Positions 19,761-28,221 of a stretch of DNA of 64,000 nucleotides are shown here, one piece after another. The position numbers were made by a program, and so were the translations under genes. Source of the DNA: Leptospira bouyouniensis (lineage in GTDB: Bacteria; Spirochaetota; Leptospiria; Leptospirales; Leptospiraceae); assembly GCF_004769525.1 (NCBI RefSeq), contig NZ_RQFT01000011.1, positions 248,001 to 312,000 on the forward strand, written 5' to 3'. The first letter of the stretch is position 1. The number at the start of each line of letters is the position of its first letter. Under the pieces are notes generated by a model. The model did not search any database and was not told the DNA's origin. It was given only the letters and a program-made list of their open reading frames with translations.

Positions 19761-21865
19761 TGATTTTCCTTATTATAAAATTGATCTAAGAATGGAATGA
19801 TTTCAGGAAAAGGAATTGGTTTTGATAACCAATACCCTTGGATTTCATCACAATCATATGACTTTAAGAGTTCCAATTGCTCTAACTCTTCGACACCTTC
19901 TGCTACGACCGAATAACCCAAGTCATGTGCCATATTAATGATTGATATGAGTAAAAAACTTTCTTTCGAGCCAACATGAACATTGTTTAAAAAAGATTTG
20001 TCGATTTTTAAAATTGAAAGTGGAAGTTTTTCTAAATATGATAAAGATGAAAATCCAGTTCCGAAATCGTCTAAAGCGACCTTGACACCGATATCAATCA
20101 AATTAGAAAGAATCGGTACCGTTTCGGTTAAGTTTTTCATTGCAAGACTTTCTGTGATTTCAACCTGAAGAGATGTATATGGAATATTTCTTTCTTTGTG
20201 TAAGTCAACAATCCAATGGAAAATGTTCTGATCAAAAAACACTTGAGGACTTAAGTTTACAGCGATCGAAATTTGTTTTCCCTTTTTGATTTGCACTTCT
20301 TCAATCACATTCGCAGTTTGTTCTAGTACAAACCGTGTGATGGGAACAATAAGACCAGAATCTTCTGCGAGGGGAATGAATTCTGCTGGAGAGACCATTC
20401 CCCTTTGTGGGTGCCTCCACCGAACCAGTGCTTCCCAATGGCCTATTCGATTGGTTTTTAAATCCAAAATCGGCTGGTAATAAACAGATATTTCATTATG
20501 ATTGAGTGCTTTTTTGAGATCGTTTTGGATTTCAAGTTGGAAATGGATTTTTTCCTGCATTGCTTGGTTGAAAACTGATACTGTCCCTACTTTTTGCGAT
20601 TTTGCATGGAACATCGCAATTTCTGCATTTCGTAACAATACATCCGCTTCTTTCCCACCGAGTCCAAATGCAGAAATTCCACAAGAAGCCGTTAAATAAA
20701 TTTCGTAACCACCGATGGGAATTGGATCTCCCACATATTCGAGCAGACGATATGCGTAATCAACAGCTTCTTCGATTGAGAGCAAATGATTTAAGAGAAT
20801 TGAGAAATTATCTGCTCCTAATCTTGTGATGATTGCATCTTTGTCAGAAAATTGTTTTAACCTTTGCGAAAAGATGATGAGGATATTATCACCAGCTTCA
20901 TTGCCGATGGAGTGATTAATACGTTTGAAATTATCGATATTGATACAAAAAAGAATGGGATACCCATCTTGTTTGATATTGTAGGCAAATATTTTTTGTT
21001 CTATTCTTGCTAAGTATAAGGCTCGGTTCGGTAACCCAGTTAAGCTGTCATAAAAAGCATCGTGAGTGAGTTGTTCTTCTGCTAATTTTCGATCGGTGAT
21101 ATCATGGTGGATTGCAATATATTGAAATACGGATCCATCATGCCCAATAAATGGTACGATGGTCGTATCAACCCAAAATACGGTGCCATCTTTTTTAGTA
21201 TTGAGTATTTCACCCCGCCAAACATTACCTTTATGTATGGTTTCCCAAATTTTAGCCCATTCTTCTTTTGTTTTGTTTTGGCATTTTAAAATTCGATGAT
21301 TTTGTCCAAGTAATTCCGAAACTTGAAAACCTGTTCCTTTTGCAAAGGCATCATTCACATAGGTGATGATTCCATTTGCATCGGTAATCGAAACAATATT
21401 TGCTTGGTCTAAAGCAAACTTTTGCAATTGGATCTCTTTTAACGATTGGTATAAAAATGTTTCTGTGGTGTTTTTTTCCTTTCTGAAAACAAGTTCCCTT
21501 CTTTCTCTTTCTAAAACTTCTGCTAGTCTAAGAAGTGTTTTACGGTCGATAATATCATTCACACCCGATTTCATATACTGCAGGTTTTTGTGAAAGTTTT
21601 CTTCGTCACTGATTAAGATCACTGGGATATCTAAGTCTTTTTCCTTTAAGAATTTCAAATATAATGAAATTTCTAAATGAAAGGGTTTTCTTGTACTACA
21701 AAGGATGGCGTCCCAATCTTCTTCTAAGACTGTCGATTCAAATGAACCAAATGACTCCACTACTTTGTATAAAGGGCTAAGACCATTAGCCTTCATTTCA
21801 CGAACAATATCAAAAACGCTATTGGAATCGTTTTCTAGAATTAATACACTGATTGGACTGCCCAT
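19757..21865 (-). CDS. Pseudo-receiver-PAS-GGDEF-EAL cyclic-di-GMP protein
   Basis: 702 residues: an N-terminal receiver-like fold (about 1-125) in which the phospho-acceptor position is not Asp (DAILCSTRKP), a PAS domain (about 150-265, with the PAC-like IAIHHDITDRK), a GGDEF domain (about 275-435) and an EAL domain (about 445-695). The GGDEF signature is replaced by LGADN near residue 350, so cyclase activity is unlikely. The EAL side keeps EALVRW, the ITES glutamate segment and DDFGTGFSS, so it is probably an active c-di-GMP phosphodiesterase, perhaps regulated by its degenerate GGDEF. No membrane segments. Followed directly by the M48 gene. Confidence 0.92.
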   Translation of the reverse strand: MGSPISVLILENDSNSVFDIVREMKANGLSPLYKVVESFGSFESTVLEEDWDAILCSTRKPFHLEISLYLKFLKEKDLDIPVILISDEENFHKNLQYMKSGVNDIIDRKTLLRLAEVLERERRELVFRKEKNTTETFLYQSLKEIQLQKFALDQANIVSITDANGIITYVNDAFAKGTGFQVSELLGQNHRILKCQNKTKEEWAKIWETIHKGNVWRGEILNTKKDGTVFWVDTTIVPFIGHDGSVFQYIAIHHDITDRKLAEEQLTHDAFYDSLTGLPNRALYLARIEQKIFAYNIKQDGYPILFCINIDNFKRINHSIGNEAGDNILIIFSQRLKQFSDKDAIITRLGADNFSILLNHLLSIEEAVDYAYRLLEYVGDPIPIGGYEIYLTASCGISAFGLGGKEADVLLRNAEIAMFHAKSQKVGTVSVFNQAMQEKIHFQLEIQNDLKKALNHNEISVYYQPILDLKTNRIGHWEALVRWRHPQRGMVSPAEFIPLAEDSGLIVPITRFVLEQTANVIEEVQIKKGKQISIAVNLSPQVFFDQNIFHWIVDLHKERNIPYTSLQVEITESLAMKNLTETVPILSNLIDIGVKVALDDFGTGFSSLSYLEKLPLSILKIDKSFLNNVHVGSKESFLLISIINMAHDLGYSVVAEGVEELEQLELLKSYDCDEIQGYWLSKPIPFPEIIPFLDQFYNKENQ

Positions 21866-21971
21866 TTTAAATGCCGAAAGCGGCGGATCTCTCCGATTAT
21901 CATGGGGAAAAATCTGAAAATCTCAACCTAAAAATGATTCGAATTTTATATGAAATTTCGTCGTATGGAGT

Positions 21972-22151
21972 GTGCATCCGAAGGTTTTTGAAACAAGTTA
22001 CATCCGAAAAGAGCATTTAGAACACGAGTTGCGAAGGTTACTCCTGGATATGAGTGATTTGGAGTACAAAAATTTAAATGACTACGACAAAGGTGGGTTT
22101 GATGGATTCAACCAAGCGATCACATTAGTTTTGAAAAAATTGCAAAACTAG
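21972..22151 (+). CDS. Small protein of unknown function, 59 aa
   Basis: A short open frame with strongly protein-like content: KVFETSYIRKEHLEHELRRL, then LLDMSDLEYKNLNDY and DKGGFDGFNQAITLVLKKLQ before TAG at 22149. It is charged, mostly helical and has no signal or membrane segment. The first possible start is the GTG at 21972, but its GGAG lies only one base upstream, so the start is uncertain; a TGA closes the frame at about 21951. In another frame an ATG at about 21951 runs into the same region and stops at TGA in a T5 run near 21985, so a frameshift is a possibility. It fills the otherwise empty gap between the GGDEF-EAL gene and the STAS gene. Confidence 0.55.
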   Translation: MHPKVFETSYIRKEHLEHELRRLLLDMSDLEYKNLNDYDKGGFDGFNQAITLVLKKLQN

Positions 22152-22210
22152 GGTTTTTTCTAGTAGAATGGATATCCGATTTCAGTCGGGAATCAATTCT
22201 ACAAAAATTC

Positions 22211-22239
22211 TTTACAAAAATTGTGTAAAAACAGATAGT
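22211..22239 (+). promoter_or_regulatory. Candidate sigma-70 promoter of the STAS gene
   Basis: TTTACA (22211-22216), a 17-base spacer and GATAGT (22234-22239) make a reasonable -35/-10 pair. TTTACA and the downstream TGTAAA (within the spacer) are also inverted copies 7 bases apart, a possible operator. A start near 22246 would give a short leader containing AGGAAG at 22252-22257. Confidence 0.45.
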
Positions 22240-22261
22240 ATACGTGCCAGTAGGAAGTTCA

Positions 22262-22585
22262 ATGAATTTCACAACAAAACAAGTTAAAAATCATACAGTT
22301 GTTACTCTAGAGGGATCCCTCGACATTTATTCTGCACCAGCACTTAAAAAAGAGCTCCATAAAATTATTGATGATGGAGCCGAATCAGTTGCAATTGATA
22401 TGATCAATATCAAATTATTGGATTCATCTGGGATTGCTTTACTCGCCAATTTACAAAAGAAACTGAAATCGGAAGAAGGTCAGTTTTTCCTTTTGAATGT
22501 CAGCCAAGATGTTATGGTCATCTTAAAACTATCCAGTTTGGATAAGTTTTTTACCATTTTAGGTGGAGAAGGAGAACTCCCTTAA
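22262..22585 (+). CDS. STAS-domain anti-sigma factor antagonist
   Basis: A single STAS domain of 107 residues of the SpoIIAA/RsbV type, which binds and is phosphorylated by an anti-sigma kinase and is reactivated by a SpoIIE-type phosphatase. The LEGSLDIYSAPALKKEL strand-helix and the DSSGIALLANLQKKL motif with the phosphorylatable serine (Ser55/56) are clear. I choose the ATG at 22262 because AGGAAG lies just upstream and the predicted transcription start is downstream of the alternative GTG at 22244. SpoIIE-type phosphatases are encoded at 24161 and 51450, but no anti-sigma kinase gene is adjacent. Confidence 0.92.
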   Translation: MNFTTKQVKNHTVVTLEGSLDIYSAPALKKELHKIIDDGAESVAIDMINIKLLDSSGIALLANLQKKLKSEEGQFFLLNVSQDVMVILKLSSLDKFFTILGGEGELP

Positions 22586-22610
22586 TTCACTGAAACATTC
22601 ATTGATTCTT

Positions 22611-24164
22611 TCAGAGCCGAAAGAATTTCACTTCGGCTCTAGAAATTGGATTTTCTGAATCCTTCGATAAAATCCAATCCCCTCCCTGATTTTGAAACCA
22701 TTTTGAAGACTCACCAGTCACACCAACGTTAGTCCCGATTTTAACTTTCCCTTTTTTAAGATTTGTGGATTGTACCGATACGATCAGGTCATAAGGTAAA
22801 TTCAAACCAAAAGTTCCAAGTTTCAAACTCGCAAGATTCCCTTCGATTTGGATTTCATCACAAACAACTTCTCGACCATCTCTTAGTTTTACTTTGAGTT
22901 TGATGGGTAGATTAGATTCTTCTTTTTTGGTAATGTTCTGAGTTGGTCCATTTATTTTTTTATCTGTGGCAAGCGGTGTTTCAGCAACAAGTGGGATTTT
23001 TTCTTCTGAAACAACGGCAGCTAAATTCTTAGTTTCTACTTTTGAATCCTCTAATGAAACTTTGATTTCTTCTTTGATTTGATTCAGTTCTTTTGTTTCT
23101 TCTTGTGATAAATTTGAAGTTGTTTCTGTTTTTAATATTTTTTCAATGATTACTGGTTTTAAAACTAAATTTTTACCTTCTTCAATATTTTCAGCTGCTT
23201 TTGCATCACCTAACTTAGTTGCCTCTTCCTTTGAAAACGCAACAAGGGATTTATTTTCTTGGTAAAAATTACCGATCAGTAATAAACGTCGATTCGCTCT
23301 AATCGCAACGTCTTTGTTTTCCTTTTGTTTGACTAATTGTATGTATTCTTTCACTGCATTGGAAGTTTTTCCAAGTTCTTCCATTGATCTTGCTTTGATG
23401 TAAGATTGGTCGTTTGTAAGAACTGGTAAACTTTCCAATGCTTTTAAAGTTTCTTCATAATCACCACTCTGAAATAGAGAGTAAGCTAGTTCCTCTGGGG
23501 ATTTCTTTTTAGATTTTAATTCGTTTTTCTTTTTTTGACCATCTTCTATAAAACTAATTAAAAGGGATGCATTCTCGGCATAATGAGATCCGGGAAACAA
23601 ATCAATTGTTTTGTTTAATTTTACATATGCCTTTTCTCGTTCTCCCATCATCACTAAACAATACCCATGGTGTAACAAAGTAAATGCCATCTCATCCGAT
23701 AATGTAGCTGTGATTGATTCTTCTAGTTCTTGGTATTTTTTAGAAGCAATCGGATACTTCCTTGTCCTTTCCATATAAAAAGCAAATTGTAAACGTATAA
23801 TTGTTTTTTGTTGTTCCTCTAGTTCTAGTGGAGACTTTAGATTGAGAAAACGAACTGAATTGATCACAGAAAGACCAAAGCGGTCTTTCCAACTCATTTT
23901 TAAATCCAAACCTTCCGTTTCAGAGTTCATAATCCCTGATTCTAAGATATTCACCTTAACTTCAGACATGTAGTCATCTTTTGACAAAAACATTTGTTTT
24001 AATCTTTCACGTAAGGTTTGTGAAGAAAGTTCATAATTCATGAGTTGATCTCTTAAGATACCAAATCGTAATTCTTGTAACTTCACACTTACGATGGCCT
24101 CAGATGCCATTGCAAAGAATAAAAATAGAATTCCAAATAAGGAGAAAAAGAAAAACTTTTTCAT
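22611..24164 (-). CDS. TPR-containing protein with signal peptide and C-terminal small beta domain
   Basis: 517 residues not recognised as a named family. It starts with a signal peptide (MKKFFFFSLFGILFLFFAMASEA), so it is probably periplasmic or membrane-attached. Tetratricopeptide-like helices span about 120-320 (HHGYCLVMMGEREKAYVKLN; LAYSLFQSGDYEETLKALES). A Lys/Glu/Thr-rich linker follows (about 320-415), then a small beta domain (IKLKVKLRDGREVVCDEIQI, then LKLGTFGLNLPYDLIVSVQ). It begins inside the stop of the SpoIIE phosphatase gene (4-base overlap), suggesting the two act together, perhaps as a periplasmic partner of the sensor's extracytoplasmic domain. Confidence 0.75.
   Translation of the reverse strand: MKKFFFFSLFGILFLFFAMASEAIVSVKLQELRFGILRDQLMNYELSSQTLRERLKQMFLSKDDYMSEVKVNILESGIMNSETEGLDLKMSWKDRFGLSVINSVRFLNLKSPLELEEQQKTIIRLQFAFYMERTRKYPIASKKYQELEESITATLSDEMAFTLLHHGYCLVMMGEREKAYVKLNKTIDLFPGSHYAENASLLISFIEDGQKKKNELKSKKKSPEELAYSLFQSGDYEETLKALESLPVLTNDQSYIKARSMEELGKTSNAVKEYIQLVKQKENKDVAIRANRRLLLIGNFYQENKSLVAFSKEEATKLGDAKAAENIEEGKNLVLKPVIIEKILKTETTSNLSQEETKELNQIKEEIKVSLEDSKVETKNLAAVVSEEKIPLVAETPLATDKKINGPTQNITKKEESNLPIKLKVKLRDGREVVCDEIQIEGNLASLKLGTFGLNLPYDLIVSVQSTNLKKGKVKIGTNVGVTGESSKWFQNQGGDWILSKDSENPISRAEVKFFRL
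22613..22640. repeat. Hairpin at the 3' end of the TPR gene
   Basis: AGAGCCGAA (22613-22621) and TTCGGCTCT (22632-22640) form a perfect 9-base stem with a 10-base loop, starting at the stop codon of the minus-strand TPR gene and lying 27 bases past the STAS stop. No T-run follows on either strand, so it may protect mRNA ends or terminate weakly rather than act as a classical terminator. Confidence 0.6.
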
Positions 24165-25684
24165 TCTGGTACGTCAAGGACAAGCATTGTGACATCATCC
24201 TTATATTCTTCATGTTTTTCATCGAGTAAAGCCATTGCTTTCTCAACGATTTCAGCATTTGTTAAATGGATATTCTCTAATACAATTTCCGTAAAACGTT
24301 CTAAACCAAATAAACCACCTTCTTTGATTGGCGTTTCCACAACCCCGTCTGTATATAGGATGATTTTATCTCCTGGTTCAACAGGAAAGGATTCAAGAGA
24401 ATATTGAATATCATCACCCATTCCTAAAGGTGGACCAGAACTATCGATAAATCGAACTTCTTTCGTTGAGGGTCGTATGATGAAGGGTGCGTTATGGCCC
24501 GCATTTACAAATTTAACTACACCTGGTTCATCAAAAACGACGAAAACGCCAGTAGCAAAAAAGGAAGCCTGTAAACGATTGGCAATTACCTCACCTAATG
24601 AATTGATCGCATGAATAGGTGCCGGGTTTTCTTTCATAATGGATTGTAAAGACATTGCCATAACAACTGTTACTAGAGCCGCTGAAACTCCATGCCCAGA
24701 AGCATCTGCCAAAAAGAATCCATAAAAATTTTGTTCAGGAACTTGAAAGTATTGGTATAAATCGCCAGATACTTCTCGCATTGGACGATATAATTTTCCG
24801 ATATTAAATTTTTTAAACTTCTTAACTGAAGGTAAAAACAATTCTTGAACTTCTTTTCCAATTTGAAGTTCTTGGTTGATTTCCTGGTTTAAGCGCGTAA
24901 TCGTTGTTACTTTATTTTGAATCTCTTCTGCCATTTGGTTAAAGGACTTACCTAAACTGTCTAGTTCATCATCACTTTTGAATTTCCAATTGACTCTTGC
25001 TTCTAAATTTCCTGTCGCCATGTCTTTTGAAGCAACTTCCAAATCACCCACTCGTTTGAAAATCGCACGATACACAAGGATTGCAAAAATTATATGAAAC
25101 AATACTCCCCAGATCACAGCATACCCTACTTGGATATAAAGTTGTTTCAAACGATCTTGGATGGAGGAAATATTAAAATGTGTATATAAAAAGACTTCCA
25201 TTCCATCTGCAAGTTGGATGGGCAAAAGAAAATTCACAGTAAAATCGGATTCATTCAAATCAAGGCTATACCGTGCTTTGAACAAATTCCCTTCTTTATC
25301 GGAAGATACTTCTTTCGTTTTTTTGAGTACCGATTCTGGAATGGTTTTGGATTCTGATCCTGAATTTGTTTCGGGTTCAGTATGGATGATATTTCCTTCC
25401 GAATCAAAAATAGAAAATTGCAAAATTTCATAGAGTTTTAAAGTTTTTCGAAAAACTTCGAAACTTTCGTCTCTTTGTTTTGTTAGCCCAATCGATTGAA
25501 TGTCTGTTAGGATCGTATTTGCTAAATTTTCAGATTGGAATTGGAAGTTTTTTAGGAGCAAATCCGACTGATTTTCGAAGATCATCACAGTAAAAAAGAT
25601 GATATTTAGGAAAGCTAAGAGAGAATAAAAGAGTCCAATCTTAAAGCGTAAGGAATTCGTCGTTTTGATTTTGCTTTTGTTCAC
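24161..25684 (-). CDS. Membrane sensor SpoIIE-type protein phosphatase with HAMP domain
   Basis: 507 residues: a membrane segment near 15-35, an extracytoplasmic sensing region (about 36-180), a second membrane segment (about 185-205), a HAMP linker (VGDLEVASKDMATGNLEARV), a coiled coil, and a C-terminal PP2C/SpoIIE phosphatase with metal-binding acids in REVSGDLYQ, LADASGHGVSAALV, and YTDGVVE plus DDVTMLVL. Such RsbU-like enzymes dephosphorylate STAS antagonists in partner-switching. The start is a GTG at 25684 with no strong ribosome site. An 18-base palindrome lies 28 bases upstream. It overlaps the TPR gene by 4 bases. Confidence 0.92.
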   Translation of the reverse strand: MNKSKIKTTNSLRFKIGLFYSLLAFLNIIFFTVMIFENQSDLLLKNFQFQSENLANTILTDIQSIGLTKQRDESFEVFRKTLKLYEILQFSIFDSEGNIIHTEPETNSGSESKTIPESVLKKTKEVSSDKEGNLFKARYSLDLNESDFTVNFLLPIQLADGMEVFLYTHFNISSIQDRLKQLYIQVGYAVIWGVLFHIIFAILVYRAIFKRVGDLEVASKDMATGNLEARVNWKFKSDDELDSLGKSFNQMAEEIQNKVTTITRLNQEINQELQIGKEVQELFLPSVKKFKKFNIGKLYRPMREVSGDLYQYFQVPEQNFYGFFLADASGHGVSAALVTVVMAMSLQSIMKENPAPIHAINSLGEVIANRLQASFFATGVFVVFDEPGVVKFVNAGHNAPFIIRPSTKEVRFIDSSGPPLGMGDDIQYSLESFPVEPGDKIILYTDGVVETPIKEGGLFGLERFTEIVLENIHLTNAEIVEKAMALLDEKHEEYKDDVTMLVLDVPE

Positions 25685-25712
25685 GGCAATTACTAGTATT
25701 GTCGATAATTAA

Positions 25713-25730
25713 GTGATAGAAATCTATCAC
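25713..25730. promoter_or_regulatory. Palindromic operator candidate in a divergent gap
   Basis: GTGATAGA (25713-25720) and TCTATCAC (25723-25730) are exact inverted copies separated by two bases. The site sits in the 63-base gap between the SpoIIE phosphatase gene (minus) and the gene at 25748 (plus). On the minus strand a TTGTGA -35-like sequence overlaps it. The position and symmetry suit a dimeric repressor or activator controlling one or both genes. Confidence 0.5.
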
Positions 25731-25747
25731 AAAATTGAGAATTTCCA

Positions 25748-26809
25748 TTGGTTTTAAAGTTCCACATAATAAAGATTCGTGAGTTTTGCCTGACTCTACT
25801 CCTCCTGGGATGGGTATTACCGGGGTCTATTCTCCAAGCGGACAAAATTCGATTAAAATCGGGGGAAGTACTCAATGGAAAAGTACAGAATGTGACCCCT
25901 ACACACGTAGAATGGATGGACCAAGGGAAACGATATAAGTTTCCAAACGAAGATGTGATAGGCATTGATGTGGGATATGATGGATTGCCAGCTTGTGCCG
26001 ATTACAAAACGTTTGGAGTCGAAGATTGCGACCTCATCTTAACTAGGCTTACTAAAACAAATGCTAGTTTTTCGAAAAAAAGCAGTCCATTGGAATTGGA
26101 AACAATTCCTATAAAAAAAATAACTACTTTAAAAATAAAAAAAGAATCTGGGTTACCTGTAGATCGTTACATCCAATTTGGGGCCAAAGGAAAGTGGAAC
26201 TTTGTAGGTAAAGAAATCATTGGAATTTATAAATCGATAGATCGCGGTAAAATGTTAATTGAAACCGATGAAAAAAAATTAGAAACGGCAGACGTTTTGG
26301 ATTTTGAGTCGTTCGAATACCAAAACAAATCTGTCATTGCCAAAGTGATCAAAGAAGAAACTCCGAAAGTGATTCCAGGATTTGCCTCTGTCTCTGAAAA
26401 AAAATATGGAAAAGCTGCTTTATTATTTGGAACAGCACTTGTTTCAGGGATCGGAATGGCATATGAGTACAATATGTCCGTAAAGGCGATCAATCAAGAT
26501 ATCGAATACATCCCAACGGGTGATGGTCGAGTTTTTTTATTTTCTAATACTTTGGGTAATGATCGTTATGATTTCCACAGACAACGATTTACAATATATG
26601 CAGCAATTTTTGCAACTGTGCTTACTTATAGTTTTATCGATAGTTTTTATTTAGGACAAAGGGATTCTAATAAAGAAGGATCACAAGCTGTTTATTTAAA
26701 ACCAATCATTGATTTCAAACCAAATGCAAATTTGTACTATAACATTCCTTCATTTCAGAAACCAAATGAATTTATGTCTTACGGATTCAGTTTTGAATCC
26801 AAGTTTTGA
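25748..26809 (+). CDS. Uncharacterised exported or membrane protein with small beta domains
   Basis: 353 residues, family not recognised. The N-terminus is hydrophobic (CLTLLLLGWVLPGSILQA) and looks like a signal peptide ending near residue 30. A small beta domain follows (DKIRLKSGEVLNGKVQNVTP, then VEWMDQGKRYKFPNEDVIGID), with a second similar unit near 160-195 (GIYKSIDRGKMLIETDEKK). Two hydrophobic stretches near 225-245 and 290-305 may be membrane segments, and the protein ends in FESKF. The start is a TTG at 25748, the first possible start after the divergent gap; it is uncertain. Confidence 0.6.
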   Translation: MVLKFHIIKIREFCLTLLLLGWVLPGSILQADKIRLKSGEVLNGKVQNVTPTHVEWMDQGKRYKFPNEDVIGIDVGYDGLPACADYKTFGVEDCDLILTRLTKTNASFSKKSSPLELETIPIKKITTLKIKKESGLPVDRYIQFGAKGKWNFVGKEIIGIYKSIDRGKMLIETDEKKLETADVLDFESFEYQNKSVIAKVIKEETPKVIPGFASVSEKKYGKAALLFGTALVSGIGMAYEYNMSVKAINQDIEYIPTGDGRVFLFSNTLGNDRYDFHRQRFTIYAAIFATVLTYSFIDSFYLGQRDSNKEGSQAVYLKPIIDFKPNANLYYNIPSFQKPNEFMSYGFSFESKF

Positions 26810-26817
26810 AAATATAA

Positions 26818-28164
26818 CTAAACATTTACTTTTCTTAAAAATAGATTTTTTAAATTTTGTTTGAATCTTAAAAAATTCCATTGTAGTAAAAATGAAAAAG
26901 GAATTGAGTTAAGTTCACACATCACTCCACAATTCCCTTCTTCATTCTCCCGACTCCATAATATTTTTCCATTCAGTCCAGAAAAACAGTTTAGACCTAA
27001 CCATAAGTCAAATCTTGCTTCAGTATCTTTTGGATAGTTTTGAGAAGTAGGAAGGTAAAACAAGTTTGCCTTAATATGAAAAATTGCTGAATTTTCTTCT
27101 TTTTCCTTGATATGCATATCAACCGAACTAAAGAGAGGGACGGCGAGCATTCGGTCACGAAAAAAATATGGATTCAATATCCCCGCAAAGAAAAACATCA
27201 AAGCAAGGACAATTGGATACATCACAAATAATGCAAAATAGTCTTGTATAACAAGGTCAGGAAACTTATGACTAATCCAATCCGGCGCTTCATTTAACAA
27301 ATAAATCGATAGGACACCTGGAATTAAAAAGAAAGTTGTAAGGATTGTATGGCGCAAATTTGGGTATTGGAACAAACGAATTCCTGAAGTGGAAATATGT
27401 TTTTGAACATTTTGAATCCAACCTTCATGCCGATTGTGTCTGCTTAAAATTTCATATTCTTCCATGCTCATATCCATTAATTTTAAGATATGTCCAGGTA
27501 CAAGGATTCTTGATTTAGCAATGATGATTTCTAAGAAAAAGAATAAAAATAAGATACAAATTGGTAAAATCACAAGTAAGTCAATTTCTTGAAATAGAGA
27601 AAGATTGTATAAACCATGAAAGAACACACAAATCATTAAACCGTAAAAAAGTTTTCCCCATTTGAAAAGTGGGTTCTTATGGAAAAGAAACATCATCGTG
27701 AAAGCTCCCACCAAACCACCGTTCATCATATGAATGGGGAGTGCTGTGATAGAACGCAAAACTTGGGACCACAAACCAGTGTTGATATAATACAAAATGT
27801 TTTCGACTAGGCCAAATCCTCCACCAAGTACTAAACCATAAAAAATTCCATCCGTAACAGTGAATTCATCTTGATTTTTACTAAAGAAAAGATAAATGCC
27901 CAGTAGTTTTGCAAATTCTTCTACAAATGAAGAAAGGAAAAACGAATTCCAAATTGGCCCACCATTTGGCACTAGTTGTAATAAGATTGCCTGTAAACCG
28001 ATCGCAATCCCTGCACTAAATAAAGAAAAGGCAAGAGCCGTGTATTGCAAAAATCCTTCGGTAAATCGGTAAAAATGAAAACGATAAAATGCATAATAAA
28101 ATGCTAAGGTCGCAAGATTAATGAAAAAAATGACCAGACTTGGGATTGAAATTTGTATGGACAT
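26818..28164 (-). CDS. PrsW-family intramembrane metalloprotease-like protein
   Basis: Polytopic membrane protein of 448 residues. Family marks of PrsW are present: VEEFAKLLG with Glu82, Glu83 and Lys86 near a membrane edge, GLVLGGGFGLVENILYY, IHMMNGGLVGAFTM and FFHGLYNL, giving the expected conserved Glu/His set. In Bacillus, PrsW cleaves an anti-sigma factor; the substrate here is unknown. Beyond about residue 250 there are two more membrane segments and a soluble C-terminal domain (about 350-445) with beta character that ordinary PrsW proteins lack. It lies 57 bases downstream of the MoxR-VWA gene pair on the same strand. Confidence 0.8.
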   Translation of the reverse strand: MSIQISIPSLVIFFINLATLAFYYAFYRFHFYRFTEGFLQYTALAFSLFSAGIAIGLQAILLQLVPNGGPIWNSFFLSSFVEEFAKLLGIYLFFSKNQDEFTVTDGIFYGLVLGGGFGLVENILYYINTGLWSQVLRSITALPIHMMNGGLVGAFTMMFLFHKNPLFKWGKLFYGLMICVFFHGLYNLSLFQEIDLLVILPICILFLFFFLEIIIAKSRILVPGHILKLMDMSMEEYEILSRHNRHEGWIQNVQKHISTSGIRLFQYPNLRHTILTTFFLIPGVLSIYLLNEAPDWISHKFPDLVIQDYFALFVMYPIVLALMFFFAGILNPYFFRDRMLAVPLFSSVDMHIKEKEENSAIFHIKANLFYLPTSQNYPKDTEARFDLWLGLNCFSGLNGKILWSRENEEGNCGVMCELNSIPFSFLLQWNFLRFKQNLKNLFLRKVNV

Positions 28165-28221
28165 TTACTTTTATTAACGACAGTTTAGTTTCAAAAAATG
28201 AATCAAAATAACAATTCCTTC

